Shown: piece by piece, positions 55,642 to 64,000 of the stretch
How the letters are laid out: each line of letters begins with the position of its first letter
How positions within the stretch are numbered: position 1 is the first letter of the stretch
NCBI RefSeq assembly: GCF_028640845.1
Contig: NC_080540.1
Location: forward strand, 158,246,438 to 158,310,437
Direction: 5' to 3'
Origin: Ahaetulla prasina
Taxonomy: Eukaryota > Chordata > Lepidosauria > Squamata > Colubridae
Length of the DNA: 64,000 nt
Position numbers and translations under genes: made by a program
Notes under the pieces: generated by a model
The model's database searches: none
The model's input: the letters and a program-made list of their open reading frames with translations, nothing else
Told to the model about the DNA's origin: nothing

Positions 55642-56340
55642 TTAGTCATGCAGGTAGACAGGGCGTCTCCTAACTCTTTCTGACCTGCGCAATTCATTCC
55701 CTGGGAGTGAGTCGAGCTGGTCGGAGGGACTGTTTGTTCCTCCCAGCTCCTCCTCAGAGCCATCCGGCCCTGGATTATTGGCAGAGTCGTCCCTGCTGTC
55801 CTCCGGAGGAGCCAGTTGGCGTCGCTGGACTTCTTCAGACTCAGCTAAGTCCTCCGATCGCCTCGGGGTTGAGTTAGCTGTTGGTTCAACTATTGTGTAG
55901 TCAGGGTCTGGCTGTTTGGTTTCTGGATTGTTTTGTATTCTTTTTCGTAATTGATCTATGTGGCGTCTCCACACTCGGCCGTCCCCCATGTCCACTATGT
56001 ATGACTTTGGGCCCGTCACCCCTACAATTGTTCCCTTTAGCCACGCTGGGCCCTCACTATAGTTATGTGCCCATACAGGGTCACCTGTTGTCATTGTTCT
56101 GGTTCTTCCCTTTATGCTTTGGTACCCATCAGGGGCGTATGTTGGGTTTAACCGATCTAGGGGGCACCGGAGTCTTCTACCCATTAATAACTCCGCTGGG
56201 CTGCGGCCGGTGGTCACACAGGGGGTTCTATGTTGGACTGCCAGGAAGGTATCAATTTTGGATTGCCAATCTCCTGGGCTAATTCTAGATAGCACTTCCT
56301 TGGCACTGCGTACGAAACGTTCTGCAAGTCCGTTCGTCAC
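55642..56340 (-). pseudogene. Gypsy integrase C-terminal part, downstream of an in-frame stop
   Basis: 232 residues, same frame as the preceding pol ORF and separated from it by a single TGA at about 56365-56367. It begins close to the catalytic Glu (LAERFVRSAKEVL) and includes VQHRTPCVTTGRSPAELLMG and the GPW-like DPVWAHNY and GTIVGVTGPKSYIVDMGDGR segments of Gypsy integrases. The acidic, Pro-rich tail after it is variable in this family. Integrase inserts the element's DNA. Confidence 0.9.
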
Positions 56341-56367
56341 CGGGTGGAAAGGTGCCGAGAGGACATG

Positions 56368-58380
56368 TCAGATGTCCCCTTCTGCCAAGTACCCCTCAAA
56401 CTGGGTGGCCGTGAACTGTGGGCTGTTATCGGACACTAGAGTGTCGGGCAACCCGTGTGTCACAAATAGATGCCTCAAGACTGTGATTACAGCTTCCGCT
56501 GTTGTGGTTTTCATGAGTAAAATTTCTAACCACTTCGAGTAGGCATCTACCACAATTAAGAAGGTTTGCCCATGGAACGGCCCGGCAAAATCTATGTGGA
56601 TCCTGGACCAAGGACCCTGGGGTTTCTCCCAATCCCTTATGGGGGCTGTTGGGGGTAGTGGCCTTGATTCTTGACATGCTTGGCATTTCCCTACCTGGTC
56701 GCTAATGTCTTTATTCATTTGTGGCCACCACATGTAACTTCTCGCTAGGCTTTTCATCCTCACAATCCCCGGGTGGCCCACATTCAATAGTTCCAACACA
56801 TGCCCTCGTAATTTGTCCGGAATAACCACTCTATCCCCCCATAACAGACAACCCCCTTGTACCGACAGTTCCGAACGCTTTTTTGTAAACTCTTTGAAAC
56901 GATCCCCCGGTGCAGCGGGCCATCCCCTCTGCACCCAACCGATCACAGTTCTTACGGCAATGTCTTTGTAAGATGCCCTAGTCACTTCCATAGATGTGAC
57001 TGGGCCAGAGTCCAAAAAGTCAATTAACAAGACGGGTGTCCCTGGGGTCGGGTCTTCAATAGTCTCTGGCAACGGGCATCTACTTAAAGTGTCCACATGT
57101 CCCAAGTCCTTGCCCGGTTGGTGAGACAGTTTGTACGAATATGCTGCCAGGAAAATAGTCCAACGTGTCAGCCTGGGTGATAATGCAACTGGTGTTGGAC
57201 GGTCCCCCGCCAAGAGTCCCAATAAAGGTCTGTGGTCTGTGATTATTTCAAATTGCCGCCCAAACAGGTACTCGTGGAATTTTTTAATCCCAGAAACTAT
57301 AGCCAGGGCTTCCCGGTCCAGTTGGCTATAGTTCCTTTCCGCTGTGGACATCGTGCGGGAAAAATATGCGATAGGAGCTTCTGAACCGTGTAACCTGTGG
57401 CTGAGGACAGCCCCTACCCCGTAGGGTGATGCATCACAAACTAGTACTAGTGGCAACGTCCCATTGTACTGAATTAGAAGGCTATCGCTGGACAAGAGAT
57501 TCTTAACGCCTTCAAATGCCTTAGCCTCAACCCTGCCCCAAGTCCAAACAGATTTTTTCGCTAGCAGTTTATGTAGCGGTTCGGCTACCGTTGCCTTATT
57601 TTTTAAAAATACCGCATAGAAGTTTACAAGCCCCAAAAATGCTTGTAATTCTGTTTTGTTTTTTGGGGTTGGAGCCTTTCTAATGGCTCGCACTTTGCTC
57701 TCAGTTGGGTGGATGCCTTCCTTATCTATCCGGTAACCCAAGAATTCTACAGATTCAACTCCTATCTGGCATTTGTTGAGTTTAACCTTAAGCCCCGCAG
57801 ACCTGAAAATGCCCAAAACCTTCCGCAATTTGACCCCTAATTCTTCCAAGTTTTCTGCTGATACCAGTACATCGTCGAAATATGGAACTACTCCCGGTAG
57901 ACCCTGTAGGAGTCGTTCCATTAGGTTTTGGAATAACCCGGGGGCTACACTAACTCCGAACTGAAGTCGAGTGCATTTAAAAGCGCCCCGATGTGTGACA
58001 ATCGTCTGCGCTTCGGCCGTTCCGTTGTCAACCAGTAATTGTTGGTAGGCTTGAGCCAGATCGAGTTTGGCAAAGACCTGTCCCTGCCCTAACGAGTGCA
58101 ACAAATGTTGCACTACGGGAATGGGGTAAGCACTCTTTTGCAATGCTTTGTTATGCGTTGCCTTATAGTCAGCGCAAATCCGGACTGATCCGTCTGGTTT
58201 GACTGGGGTCACTATTGGTGTCTCCCATTTTGCATGGTCGACGGGAACTAGTATTCCCTGGATTACTAATTTATCTAGTTCCCTGTCAATCTTGGGTTTG
58301 AGGGCGAATGGGACCCTCCTAGCTTTTAATCTAATGGGAGCCACCTGGGGGTCCAAATTGAATGAAATGGGGGTCCCCAC
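56368..58380 (-). pseudogene. Gypsy reverse transcriptase, RNase H and integrase N-terminal part
   Basis: 670 residues. RT motifs: LDLAQAY (about 106-112) and the catalytic YFDD (167-170). RNase H: VCDASPYGVGAVL (about 314) and TDHRPL (about 381). Integrase: zinc-binding H..H..CQAC (Cys566, Cys569), first Asp in IHIDFAGPF (about 597), second Asp in VSDNSPQF (about 651). The ORF stops at residue 670, before the third acidic residue. At its 5' side it joins the protease frame through a one-base frame change in a T-run (plus-strand aaaaa at 58402-58406), so the element cannot make pol as one protein in this copy. The minus-strand ORF starting at Met 58380 is a frame start, not necessarily a start codon used in vivo. 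Confidence 0.93.
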
Positions 58381-58781
58381 GTATTTGCCCAGGCTGTCTT
58401 GAAAAAGTCCTCGAATTCCTTCAACAATTTGTCCTTCATGTTGACTCCATTGTTGTGGCTCCCGGTTATGCCCATTCCTAGGGCTCGAAACCAGTCCAGT
58501 CCCAGTAAACTGGGCAGGTTTCCGACAACGATGGTGATCGGCAGGGTTTTCTTGAATTGTCCATATCTTACTCTGACCGTTGTGGCTCCTTTAACGGGGA
58601 TCCGGTTTCCCTGGTAGTCTTGCACTCTCAGCTTTTGGGGTTGCAGCTGTCGTTTCACGACTTCTGGCAAGTCCCGTGCAACCGTGTCCCAGGACATAAT
58701 TGTGATTGATGAGCCGGTATCCACCTCCATTTTACACTGCACTCCTTCGATGTAGGTCTTAGTGAATATTTTCTTTTCTAG
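58326..58781 (-). pseudogene. Gypsy protease region, in frame with gag after UGA
   Basis: In the same frame as gag, starting directly after its TGA, a short linker leads to an aspartic protease with active site VDTGSSITIMSW (Asp-Thr-Gly) near residues 15-30 of the region, followed by LPITIVVGNLPSLLGLDW. The frame then runs off to a stop at 58326 after the frame change near 58402-58406. The protease would process the polyprotein. Confidence 0.85.
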
Positions 58782-58787
58782 TCATGT
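58776..58787 (-). promoter_or_regulatory. Candidate stop-codon readthrough signal (UGA CUA)
   Basis: Minus-strand TGA (58784-58782) is followed at once by CTAG. UGA followed by CUA is the best-known efficient readthrough context, used in alphaviruses and in some vertebrate genes. Because the frame continues into protease, readthrough would yield Gag-Pol. A downstream stem-loop was not evaluated. Confidence 0.7.
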
Positions 58788-59681
58788 CGATGCGTGGCCC
58801 GCTCGCACAGTGGTGTGATTCGACTTCGCGCCTTTTTTGAACTGGCCAATCCCTGGCCGCTTCGCTGAACCAGCGCCCTGTTGATTGGCCGGTTTGAATC
58901 TTTGGCGGGAAGGTTGGGAGGCTCGACAGGCCTGAGCTATGTGTCCTTTCTTTTCACACCGCCGACAAATCGCGTCTTTGAACCTGCATTTCTGTCGTTG
59001 TTGTTGGACTCCGCAACTCATGCACTCGTCCCGGTCGCCTCTCTCCGGCCTCCCGGTGTGGAAAACCTCTTCCTCTTCCTCACCGTCCGATTCGGCCTGG
59101 ATTTCTTCGCTGTGGACTGGCGTTGCTTTTGCCGCGGCATTCGGCGTGTTTGGCTTTTGTAAGGTTTCCGCCGCTTTGGTGGACATCTCGTGTGCCCTGG
59201 CCTCATCCAGGGCTATCGCCAGGGTTAGGTTGCTTTTCGATAGCAGCCGCCTCTGTAGTCGGATGTTCCTGACCCCACAAATGAGTTGTCCTAATAAAGA
59301 GTCCTCCAAGTCTCTATACTCACAGTGGTTTGCGGCTTTCCTTAATGCGGCCATGTACACGCTTATCGATTTGCCCTCTCGCTGAACTCTTTGCCTCAAC
59401 TCGTATCGTTGTACAAACTTCGATGGCACCGGCGCGTAGTGTGCTCGTAGCGTCATCTGTAGCATTTGCCATGGCACCGACTGTACCGGTGTTGGTTCCG
59501 ACAGCGATTCAGCGGTATCGAAGACTTCTGGCCCACAGTGGCTCAGGAAGTAAGCGCGCTTCCCATTATCCGATACTCCTTGCAGTTTGTTAGCTTCAAG
59601 GAAACACTTGAAACGAGCCATGTACGACCCCCATTTTTCCTTGGCTGGGTCGAATGGCACTGGTGGCGTATAGCTAGACAT
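58782..59681 (-). CDS. Gypsy Gag, intact 299 residues
   Basis: Starts at ATG 59681 about 100 bp inside the 5' LTR and ends at TGA. The N-terminal part (about 1-175) has the retrotransposon Gag profile, with WGSYMARFKCFLEANKL and FVQRYELRQRVQREGKSISV. A Glu-rich linker precedes a CCHC zinc knuckle CRRCEKKGHIAQAC (about residues 240-255). Gag packages RNA. No disruption is visible in this copy. Confidence 0.92.
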   Translation of the reverse strand: MSSYTPPVPFDPAKEKWGSYMARFKCFLEANKLQGVSDNGKRAYFLSHCGPEVFDTAESLSEPTPVQSVPWQMLQMTLRAHYAPVPSKFVQRYELRQRVQREGKSISVYMAALRKAANHCEYRDLEDSLLGQLICGVRNIRLQRRLLSKSNLTLAIALDEARAHEMSTKAAETLQKPNTPNAAAKATPVHSEEIQAESDGEEEEEVFHTGRPERGDRDECMSCGVQQQRQKCRFKDAICRRCEKKGHIAQACRASQPSRQRFKPANQQGAGSAKRPGIGQFKKGAKSNHTTVRAGHAST

Positions 59682-59766
59682 CGCTATGTATCCGCTCTTG
59701 ATACTGGCTGGGTTTGAAATTACGTTGCTCCTTCAGCTCTTTTCCTAGTCTCACTGCCTTCAATAT

Positions 59767-59783
59767 CCCATCCTCGTCGCCAA
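59767..59783 (-). promoter_or_regulatory. Primer-binding site
   Basis: In element orientation TTGGCGACGAGGATGGG begins immediately inside the 5' LTR; the TGG is complementary to a tRNA 3' CCA end. The tRNA is not identified. Confidence 0.75.
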
Positions 59784-59971
59784 TGTTAAGTTCGGGCAAT
59801 GAAGAGGCAGGAGATGATACAAGTGACAACAGCTCTTTGGTTTATTGTGATCCCAGCAAAAGCCAACAGGCAAAAAACTCTCTTTAAATAGTATTTTGGC
59901 TGAGGCATCAGCCAATCAGCAACGTGCATTTTCCCGCCCAAATTTTCCTCCTAAAATTCAAATACATTATA
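59784..59971 (-). repeat. Gypsy 5' LTR
   Basis: 188 bp, ending tacattata at the duplication cttac. It should carry the promoter for the element's RNA. Confidence 0.93.
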
Positions 59972-59977
59972 CTTACT

Positions 59978-60150
59978 AACTGTATTTATTTATTAAAATT
60001 CTATACTGCCCAGGTCACCTAAGTTGGACAGTTTACAACATCATAATAAAACCATATAAATGCAGGAATAAAAACATAGATTAAAAACAGATTTAAGAAC
60101 AAGTTACAACTTACAAGTAAAAATAAAAAGTCAAAGTTAAAAATTCAGAA
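59978..60150 (-). mobile_element. LINE 3' tail, L2-like, diverged
   Basis: tatttatttattaaaattctatactgcccagg resembles the ends of L2-like copies seen in reverse (stem-loop largely lost), followed by an AT-rich body. Confidence 0.45.
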
Positions 60151-60154
60151 GGTT

Positions 60155-60835
60155 AAAAGCTCTCATCTCTCCTAAGAGGAGTGCAGTTCCGATTGCAAAA
60201 AGCATATTTCAACATTTCTTACATTTCTATTATAGGAAACAGAATCTAACCATCTTGAAATCAGATCCTGGGGTTTCTTCACACTTTTCTATGATCAAGT
60301 ACTAAAACTTGGGGGGGGGGGAGGGGGAGAGATACAAAAAGATATGCTGAGATGTGATTCTCAGTTATTATGAGAAGAAGAAAAAAGAATTATTCCCCGC
60401 AGGATTATTGCCAGGTGAAGACGGGTGCTCACTTCTCCATGGATCTGTGAATATCTAGATAAAAATATGGCAAAAATGCACATGGTGTCTTTGTGAATCC
60501 TGTGCCGCAACTGGAATGTCAACTCTGCTGGGATTGAACCATAAAGGTCTGGGTGCAGTTCTTCACTTGACTTGACACAAGCCTACCAGGCAAGTATAGT
60601 GGAGAATAGCCGGCTCTTTGAAGAATGAATCAGTCTTAGATGCCCACGGGGAGTCACCTGACTCCTGAGAACCAATAAAGGAAAAGAAGGGTGGGTCAGT
60701 TGGGTGGGTGGGGAGAGATTTGGGTTGGGGGAGCTGGCTGGAGTCCTGGATGGACAAGGCTGGAAGTTGAATTGTTTAGTTACAGTTACACATAGGCTAT
60801 ATAAATTTGATTTAAAAATAAATCATAAATAGTTG
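60155..60835. other. Intergenic DNA, no gene seen
   Basis: Contains a G-run near 60311-60329 and ordinary sequence. The minus-strand ORF 60563-60757 is not recognisable. Confidence 0.45.
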
Positions 60836-60839
60836 GAAT

Positions 60840-61425
60840 CGTGTTCCAACTCCAGATCCTGGAGCACCAGGGAACTACCAGAGGGATGGAAAAGGGTGGA
60901 TGTAGTTCCTATCTTCAAAAAACGAAAAAGAGAAAATGGACTCAGGAAACTACAGACCTATCAGCCTGCCATCAATACCTGGAAAGATTCTGGAAAAGAT
61001 CATCAAGCAATGAATATGTGAACACCTAGAAGCAAATAAAATCATAACCACAAAAGCCAACGTGTATTTGTCAAAAACAGATCATGCCGTACAAATCTTA
61101 TTGCATTCTTTGACCAAGTGACAAAATTAGTGGACCAGAGAAATGCTGTGGATGTAATTTACCTGGACTTCAGTAAGGCATTTGATAAAGTAGACCAAAA
61201 CCTACTACTTTCTAAAATAAAATAAAAAAAGTGGGTTAGACAGCATCACCATCAGATGGAGTCGTAACTGGCTGACCAATCACACTCAATGTGTAGTCCT
61301 CTATGGAACTGCATCTAATGTACATGGAAGGAAGTATGCAATGGGATACCCAAGGCTCTGTCTTAAGCCCAGGACTCTTTAATAACTTCATCAATGATTT
61401 AGATGAGGGGATAGGTGGGGAACAG
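60840..61425 (+). pseudogene. CR1 LINE reverse transcriptase remnant
   Basis: Plus-strand frames give LPEGWKRVDVVPIFKK, NYRPISLPS-type (with a frame break), DVIYLDFSKAFDKVDQN (the RT motif with the first catalytic Asp), GSVLSPGLFNNFINDLDEG-like text (61351-61407) and RWSRNWLTNHTQCVVLYGT. Three or more stops and indels show an old, dead copy. Confidence 0.8.
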
Positions 61426-61429
61426 GGTA

Positions 61430-62639
61430 GGTGAGGATTTTAGTTTTCTGGCTCCCTTGAGGGCTGATGAGGAAGAAAAAAAATGGCTTGTAACAAAGGG
61501 AGTTAATGTGGCATCAAGGGGACTTTTCTAATCACTGTTCCTCCCATGGTGTGGGTCACCTCGGAGTTGAAGGGCCTTTTCCCTCATTATAGATAATTTC
61601 CTTCTTTCTCACACATGGAGCCTAAAGTTCTTCACACAAAACCTTTGCATTATTTTTCAGTAGTTGTCAGATCACGTGGTTTCTTATTCTTATTTATTTT
61701 TCATAAAACTCAAACTGTGCATTAAATTTGGGATTGTAACCAACTTGGGATAAGGACATGACTTATGCAGAATGCCATGTATTTTGTTATTGAAGAAATA
61801 ATAGTAATAATAAGGCCGATGTGTTCATTTTTATATATTTTAGTTTGTATAATTTATACTGAAAAAGTAATATGAATGGAAAGACAGTTCCCCCCACCCC
61901 CGAGATTTTCAAGTTACGGCAATAGCACTTAGCAGAGATGCTGATAGAACAAAGTTTCCATTTTGGTAAGGAGTTGGAATAGAAACTGCTCGATATTATG
62001 ATTCTGTAGTTGAGAAAGTGTATTATGATGAATTTGGAATAATCAAGAATCAGGTATGCTACCTTGAGCTCCTTGCTGGAAGGACAGCAGATATACAGGC
62101 TATCTTTAACTACATTTTTTTTTTTTTTAGAAAAATGGTGCTGAGAAATTTTTTTTTTCTCCTACTGAGAAATCAGACAGATTCTTGAAGGATTTCTTCC
62201 TTTTATTTCAAGAAGAAAAAAAATCCAGGAATGAGTGGTACACTCCTTGGGTGTGGATTTTTTTAAAAAAATTTTCTGGAACTTGCTGAAAAGAATAATC
62301 TGCCATCAGGTTTAAGAAAAAGAGAGGGATTAGAATATGTCTTAAGGCATTATTTTTTCCTGCAGGGCTAAAGAATGTCAAAGAAACTTGCCAAGCCCTA
62401 CCAATACAGACAGTAGTCATAGCAGCATCTAACCTCCATTGACAGAAGAGTGATGCAGATAATCTGGGGTTGCCTAGAGTTCACAGTCAGACACTTTAGC
62501 TCCTTTGGGGTGTGTTTCAGGGAAGGTCAGTTTCTGGCACTGTGCAAGAGGGAGGGTTCGAAGCACACCTAAGCCCAGGAATACAATAAAAAAAAAAAAA
62601 GATTTTCCACTCCCCTCTCACCCAAGCCAACTCTCTGAA
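61430..62639. other. Intergenic DNA upstream of the keratin gene
   Basis: No other gene seen. The last 300 bp contain the likely proximal promoter; a poly-A run lies at 62587-62600. I could not assign transcription factor sites reliably. Confidence 0.5.
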
Positions 62640-62640
62640 C

Positions 62641-62651
62641 AGATAAAAAGG
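62641..62651 (+). promoter_or_regulatory. Candidate TATA box of the keratin gene
   Basis: agataaaaagg lies about 100 bp before the ATG, the expected position for a keratin TATA box giving a 5' UTR of roughly 75 bp. Start site not directly visible. Confidence 0.65.
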
Positions 62652-62752
62652 AAGATTCTCGCCTTGCTGGGATAGGGGCTCAGTTGTACTCCGAACTGGG
62701 AACACCTTTCTTGAAAAAGTCACTGCCACCAGCCAACTATCCCCTAATCATC

Positions 62753-63274
62753 ATGTCTCGTCAGTCTTTTGGGATAAGCGTGTCAGGAGGGAACAAGGGA
62801 TTCAGCTCCAGCTCAGCTTGCTTCTCAGGTGGACAGAGAATGAGTTTCAACAGCGTTTCCACAAACCGTGGGTGTTCTGTCCGTAGTGGAGGCGGAGGGC
62901 CTGCTTTTGGGAGCAGGAGCCTCTATAATCTTAATCAAGGGGGCAACAAGAGAATCTCCTATGGCGGAGTTGGCAGTGGCTTCGGTGCAGGTTTTGGTGG
63001 GGGTTGTGGCCAAGGGGGTGGAAGCTTTGGAGCTGGTGGTGGCTTTGGAGCCGGTTTTGGAGCTGGTGGTGGCTTTGGAGCCGGTTTTGGAGCTGGTGGT
63101 GGCTTTGGTGGCTTTCAAGGTTGCCCACCGGGAGGCATCAAGGAGGTGACTATCAACCAGCATCTCCTGCAGCCCCTCAACTTGGAGATAGATCCAGAGA
63201 TCCAGAAAGTGAGGGTAGAAGAGAGAGAGCAGATCAAGACCCTTAACAACAAGTTTGCCTCCTTCATTGACAAG
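62753..63274 (+). CDS. Type II keratin, first coding exon (partial gene)
   Basis: 174 codons from ATG (context atcATGtc) to AAG. The N-terminal head begins [16 protein letters not shown]; a glycine-rich stretch has three repeats around [10 protein letters not shown] (about residues 83-122). The type II-specific H1 block follows ([40 protein letters not shown]), ending at the helix initiation motif KFASFIDK. This is a cytoskeletal intermediate-filament protein of epithelia that pairs with type I keratin. The frame continues without a stop to 63343 but the sequence departs from the conserved VRFLEQQNK there. The exact paralogue is not assigned. The rest of the gene is outside the window. Confidence 0.9.
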
Positions 63275-63280
63275 GTGAGA
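63275..63280 (+). other. Putative splice donor of keratin exon 1
   Basis: AAG|GTGAGA is a good donor match. It falls immediately after FIDK, earlier than expected for a type II keratin exon 1, which I believe continues past VRFLEQQNK. Confidence 0.5.
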
Positions 63281-64000
63281 CAGTTGCAAAAAAAAATTTT
63301 TTTTCTTATTTTTCTAAACCTTTCCTTACTTTCTTTAGCATAGTACTTAAAAACTTACAGTAGATGGGATTTATGAATTGCTTTAAAAACAGTAAACTTC
63401 AAGATATATGGAGTGGTTTTAAAAGCTTTACAATGAATTATATTGTCGCTAAATCTCAACTCCTAGTTTTCTATAGTATATATACTTTGGGGAGAAATGA
63501 TAAAATGTGGTTCTTGAGGGGATAATAGATAGCTTTTTTTTTTAGAAATGTAAGAGAATAAGAACAGAAATGAAGGAGAGAAAAACCCATATTTGCTGGG
63601 CATGTCTACTGTGATTAAATCTGTAACTGTCATGGTTCATTCTCTCAAAGTATTCTGGGAACTGTAATTTGGTGAAGTGCTAGAAATTCCCAAATATTGC
63701 TCTAATTCCCAAAGATTGCTCTAAGCCTAAAGGTAAAATAATACTACTACATACCAGGATGCTGGGGAGAAAGTTGACTATCAGTCTAGCTGAAATGTAT
63801 GCTATTGATATGCTATTACTTTGCATTTCATGCTATTTTCTTATGCTGTCAGAATTAACATATAGTCAATAAGACATCAATAAAGAAAAGACAGGCCAAT
63901 AAGAATCAGGAATTTTAGTTGTCCAGTAATCATTATGTCAAAGGGCAGAAAAGTAGATAGTATTGGACTTCAGTTACAGGATGTGTACTAGATATATACG
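63281..64000. other. Putative intron 1 of the keratin gene, to window end
   Basis: AT-rich, including poly-A/poly-T at 63287-63302. No second exon is recognisable before the window ends. Confidence 0.5.

Larger units (their letters stand above)
55390..59971 (-). mobile_element. Ty3/Gypsy LTR retrotransposon, 4.58 kb, nearly complete
   Basis: Two 188-bp LTRs (55390-55577, 59784-59971) with TGTTAAG...ACA/ATA ends and a 5-bp duplication cttac (55385-55389, 59972-59976). On the minus strand the order is LTR, primer site, gag, protease, reverse transcriptase, RNase H, integrase, purine tract, LTR; RT before integrase is the Gypsy order. By my count the LTRs differ at about 7 of 188 positions, so insertion was recent relative to the hAT elements. 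pol has two disabling changes. Confidence 0.95.

Noticed and set aside
55881..56282. Plus-strand ORFs within the Gypsy element (also 58939-59385)
   Set aside because: Antisense shadows of integrase and gag.
62825..63289. Antisense 154-residue ORF
   Set aside because: Shadow of the keratin glycine-rich repeats, which also leave open frames in other phases.

Overview
The window looks like nuclear DNA from a squamate, most likely an advanced snake. Three copies of a CR1-type LINE 3' end are fused to TAGAA/TAGGA-type pentanucleotide arrays, a known snake 'microsatellite seeding' signature. BovB (RTE) LINE fragments, squamate tRNA-derived SINEs, L1 and L2-like LINEs and many hAT elements agree with this. 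The assignment rests on family recognition by eye, not on a database search.

Host genes are sparse. The only convincing one starts at the right edge: promoter, 5' UTR and first coding exon of a type II keratin (CDS 62753-63274, + strand), cut off by the window end and perhaps abnormal at its splice donor. A processed, broken copy of PAICS (purine biosynthesis) lies on the minus strand at 19385-19999. Two short protein-like ORFs (16971-17324 + and 32945-33148 -) are unassigned.

Layout. 1-5.1 kb: two hAT elements, a solo LTR, a LINE 3' end and a MITE. 5.1-9.9 kb: a CR1/microsatellite tail, a Penelope-like inverted-repeat unit between TA repeats, a tRNA SINE with a 13-bp target duplication and a BovB 3' end. 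10-18.5 kb: hAT relics (one resembling SPIN), SINE, CR1/microsatellite, L2 tail with a large ATT array, L1 tail. 19-22.8 kb: PAICS retrocopy, a hAT element with an LTR nested in it, a further solo LTR and a SINE. 24.6-28.9 kb: a minus-strand L1 split by a 2.3-kb hAT element that carries a GC-rich core and palindromes. 28.5-31.8 kb: a cluster of related hAT elements. 33.8-35.1 kb: two Penelope-like palindromes with hammerhead-ribozyme-like cores. 36-46 kb: LINE 3' ends, SINEs, a folded-back CR1 and an L1 ORF2 C-terminus. 48.3-54 kb: a nearly full-length L2-like LINE inserted in a CR1. 55.39-59.97 kb: a young, nearly complete Ty3/Gypsy retrotransposon with gag and pol separated by an in-frame UGA followed by CUA, a classical readthrough context. 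60.8-61.4 kb: CR1 reverse transcriptase remnant. 62.6-64 kb: keratin.

Most inserted elements keep target-site duplications that can be read directly, so a relative insertion order can be reconstructed (solo LTR after its hAT host; 2.3-kb hAT after L1; L2-like LINE after CR1; hAT after CR1 fold-back). Elements also appear functionally linked: SINEs and the L2-like LINE share a 3' stem-loop, consistent with SINE mobilisation in trans. I found no unmistakably new multi-gene system. The most interesting signals are the Gypsy readthrough signal, the hammerhead-like palindromes, the composite 2.3-kb hAT element and the odd keratin exon end.
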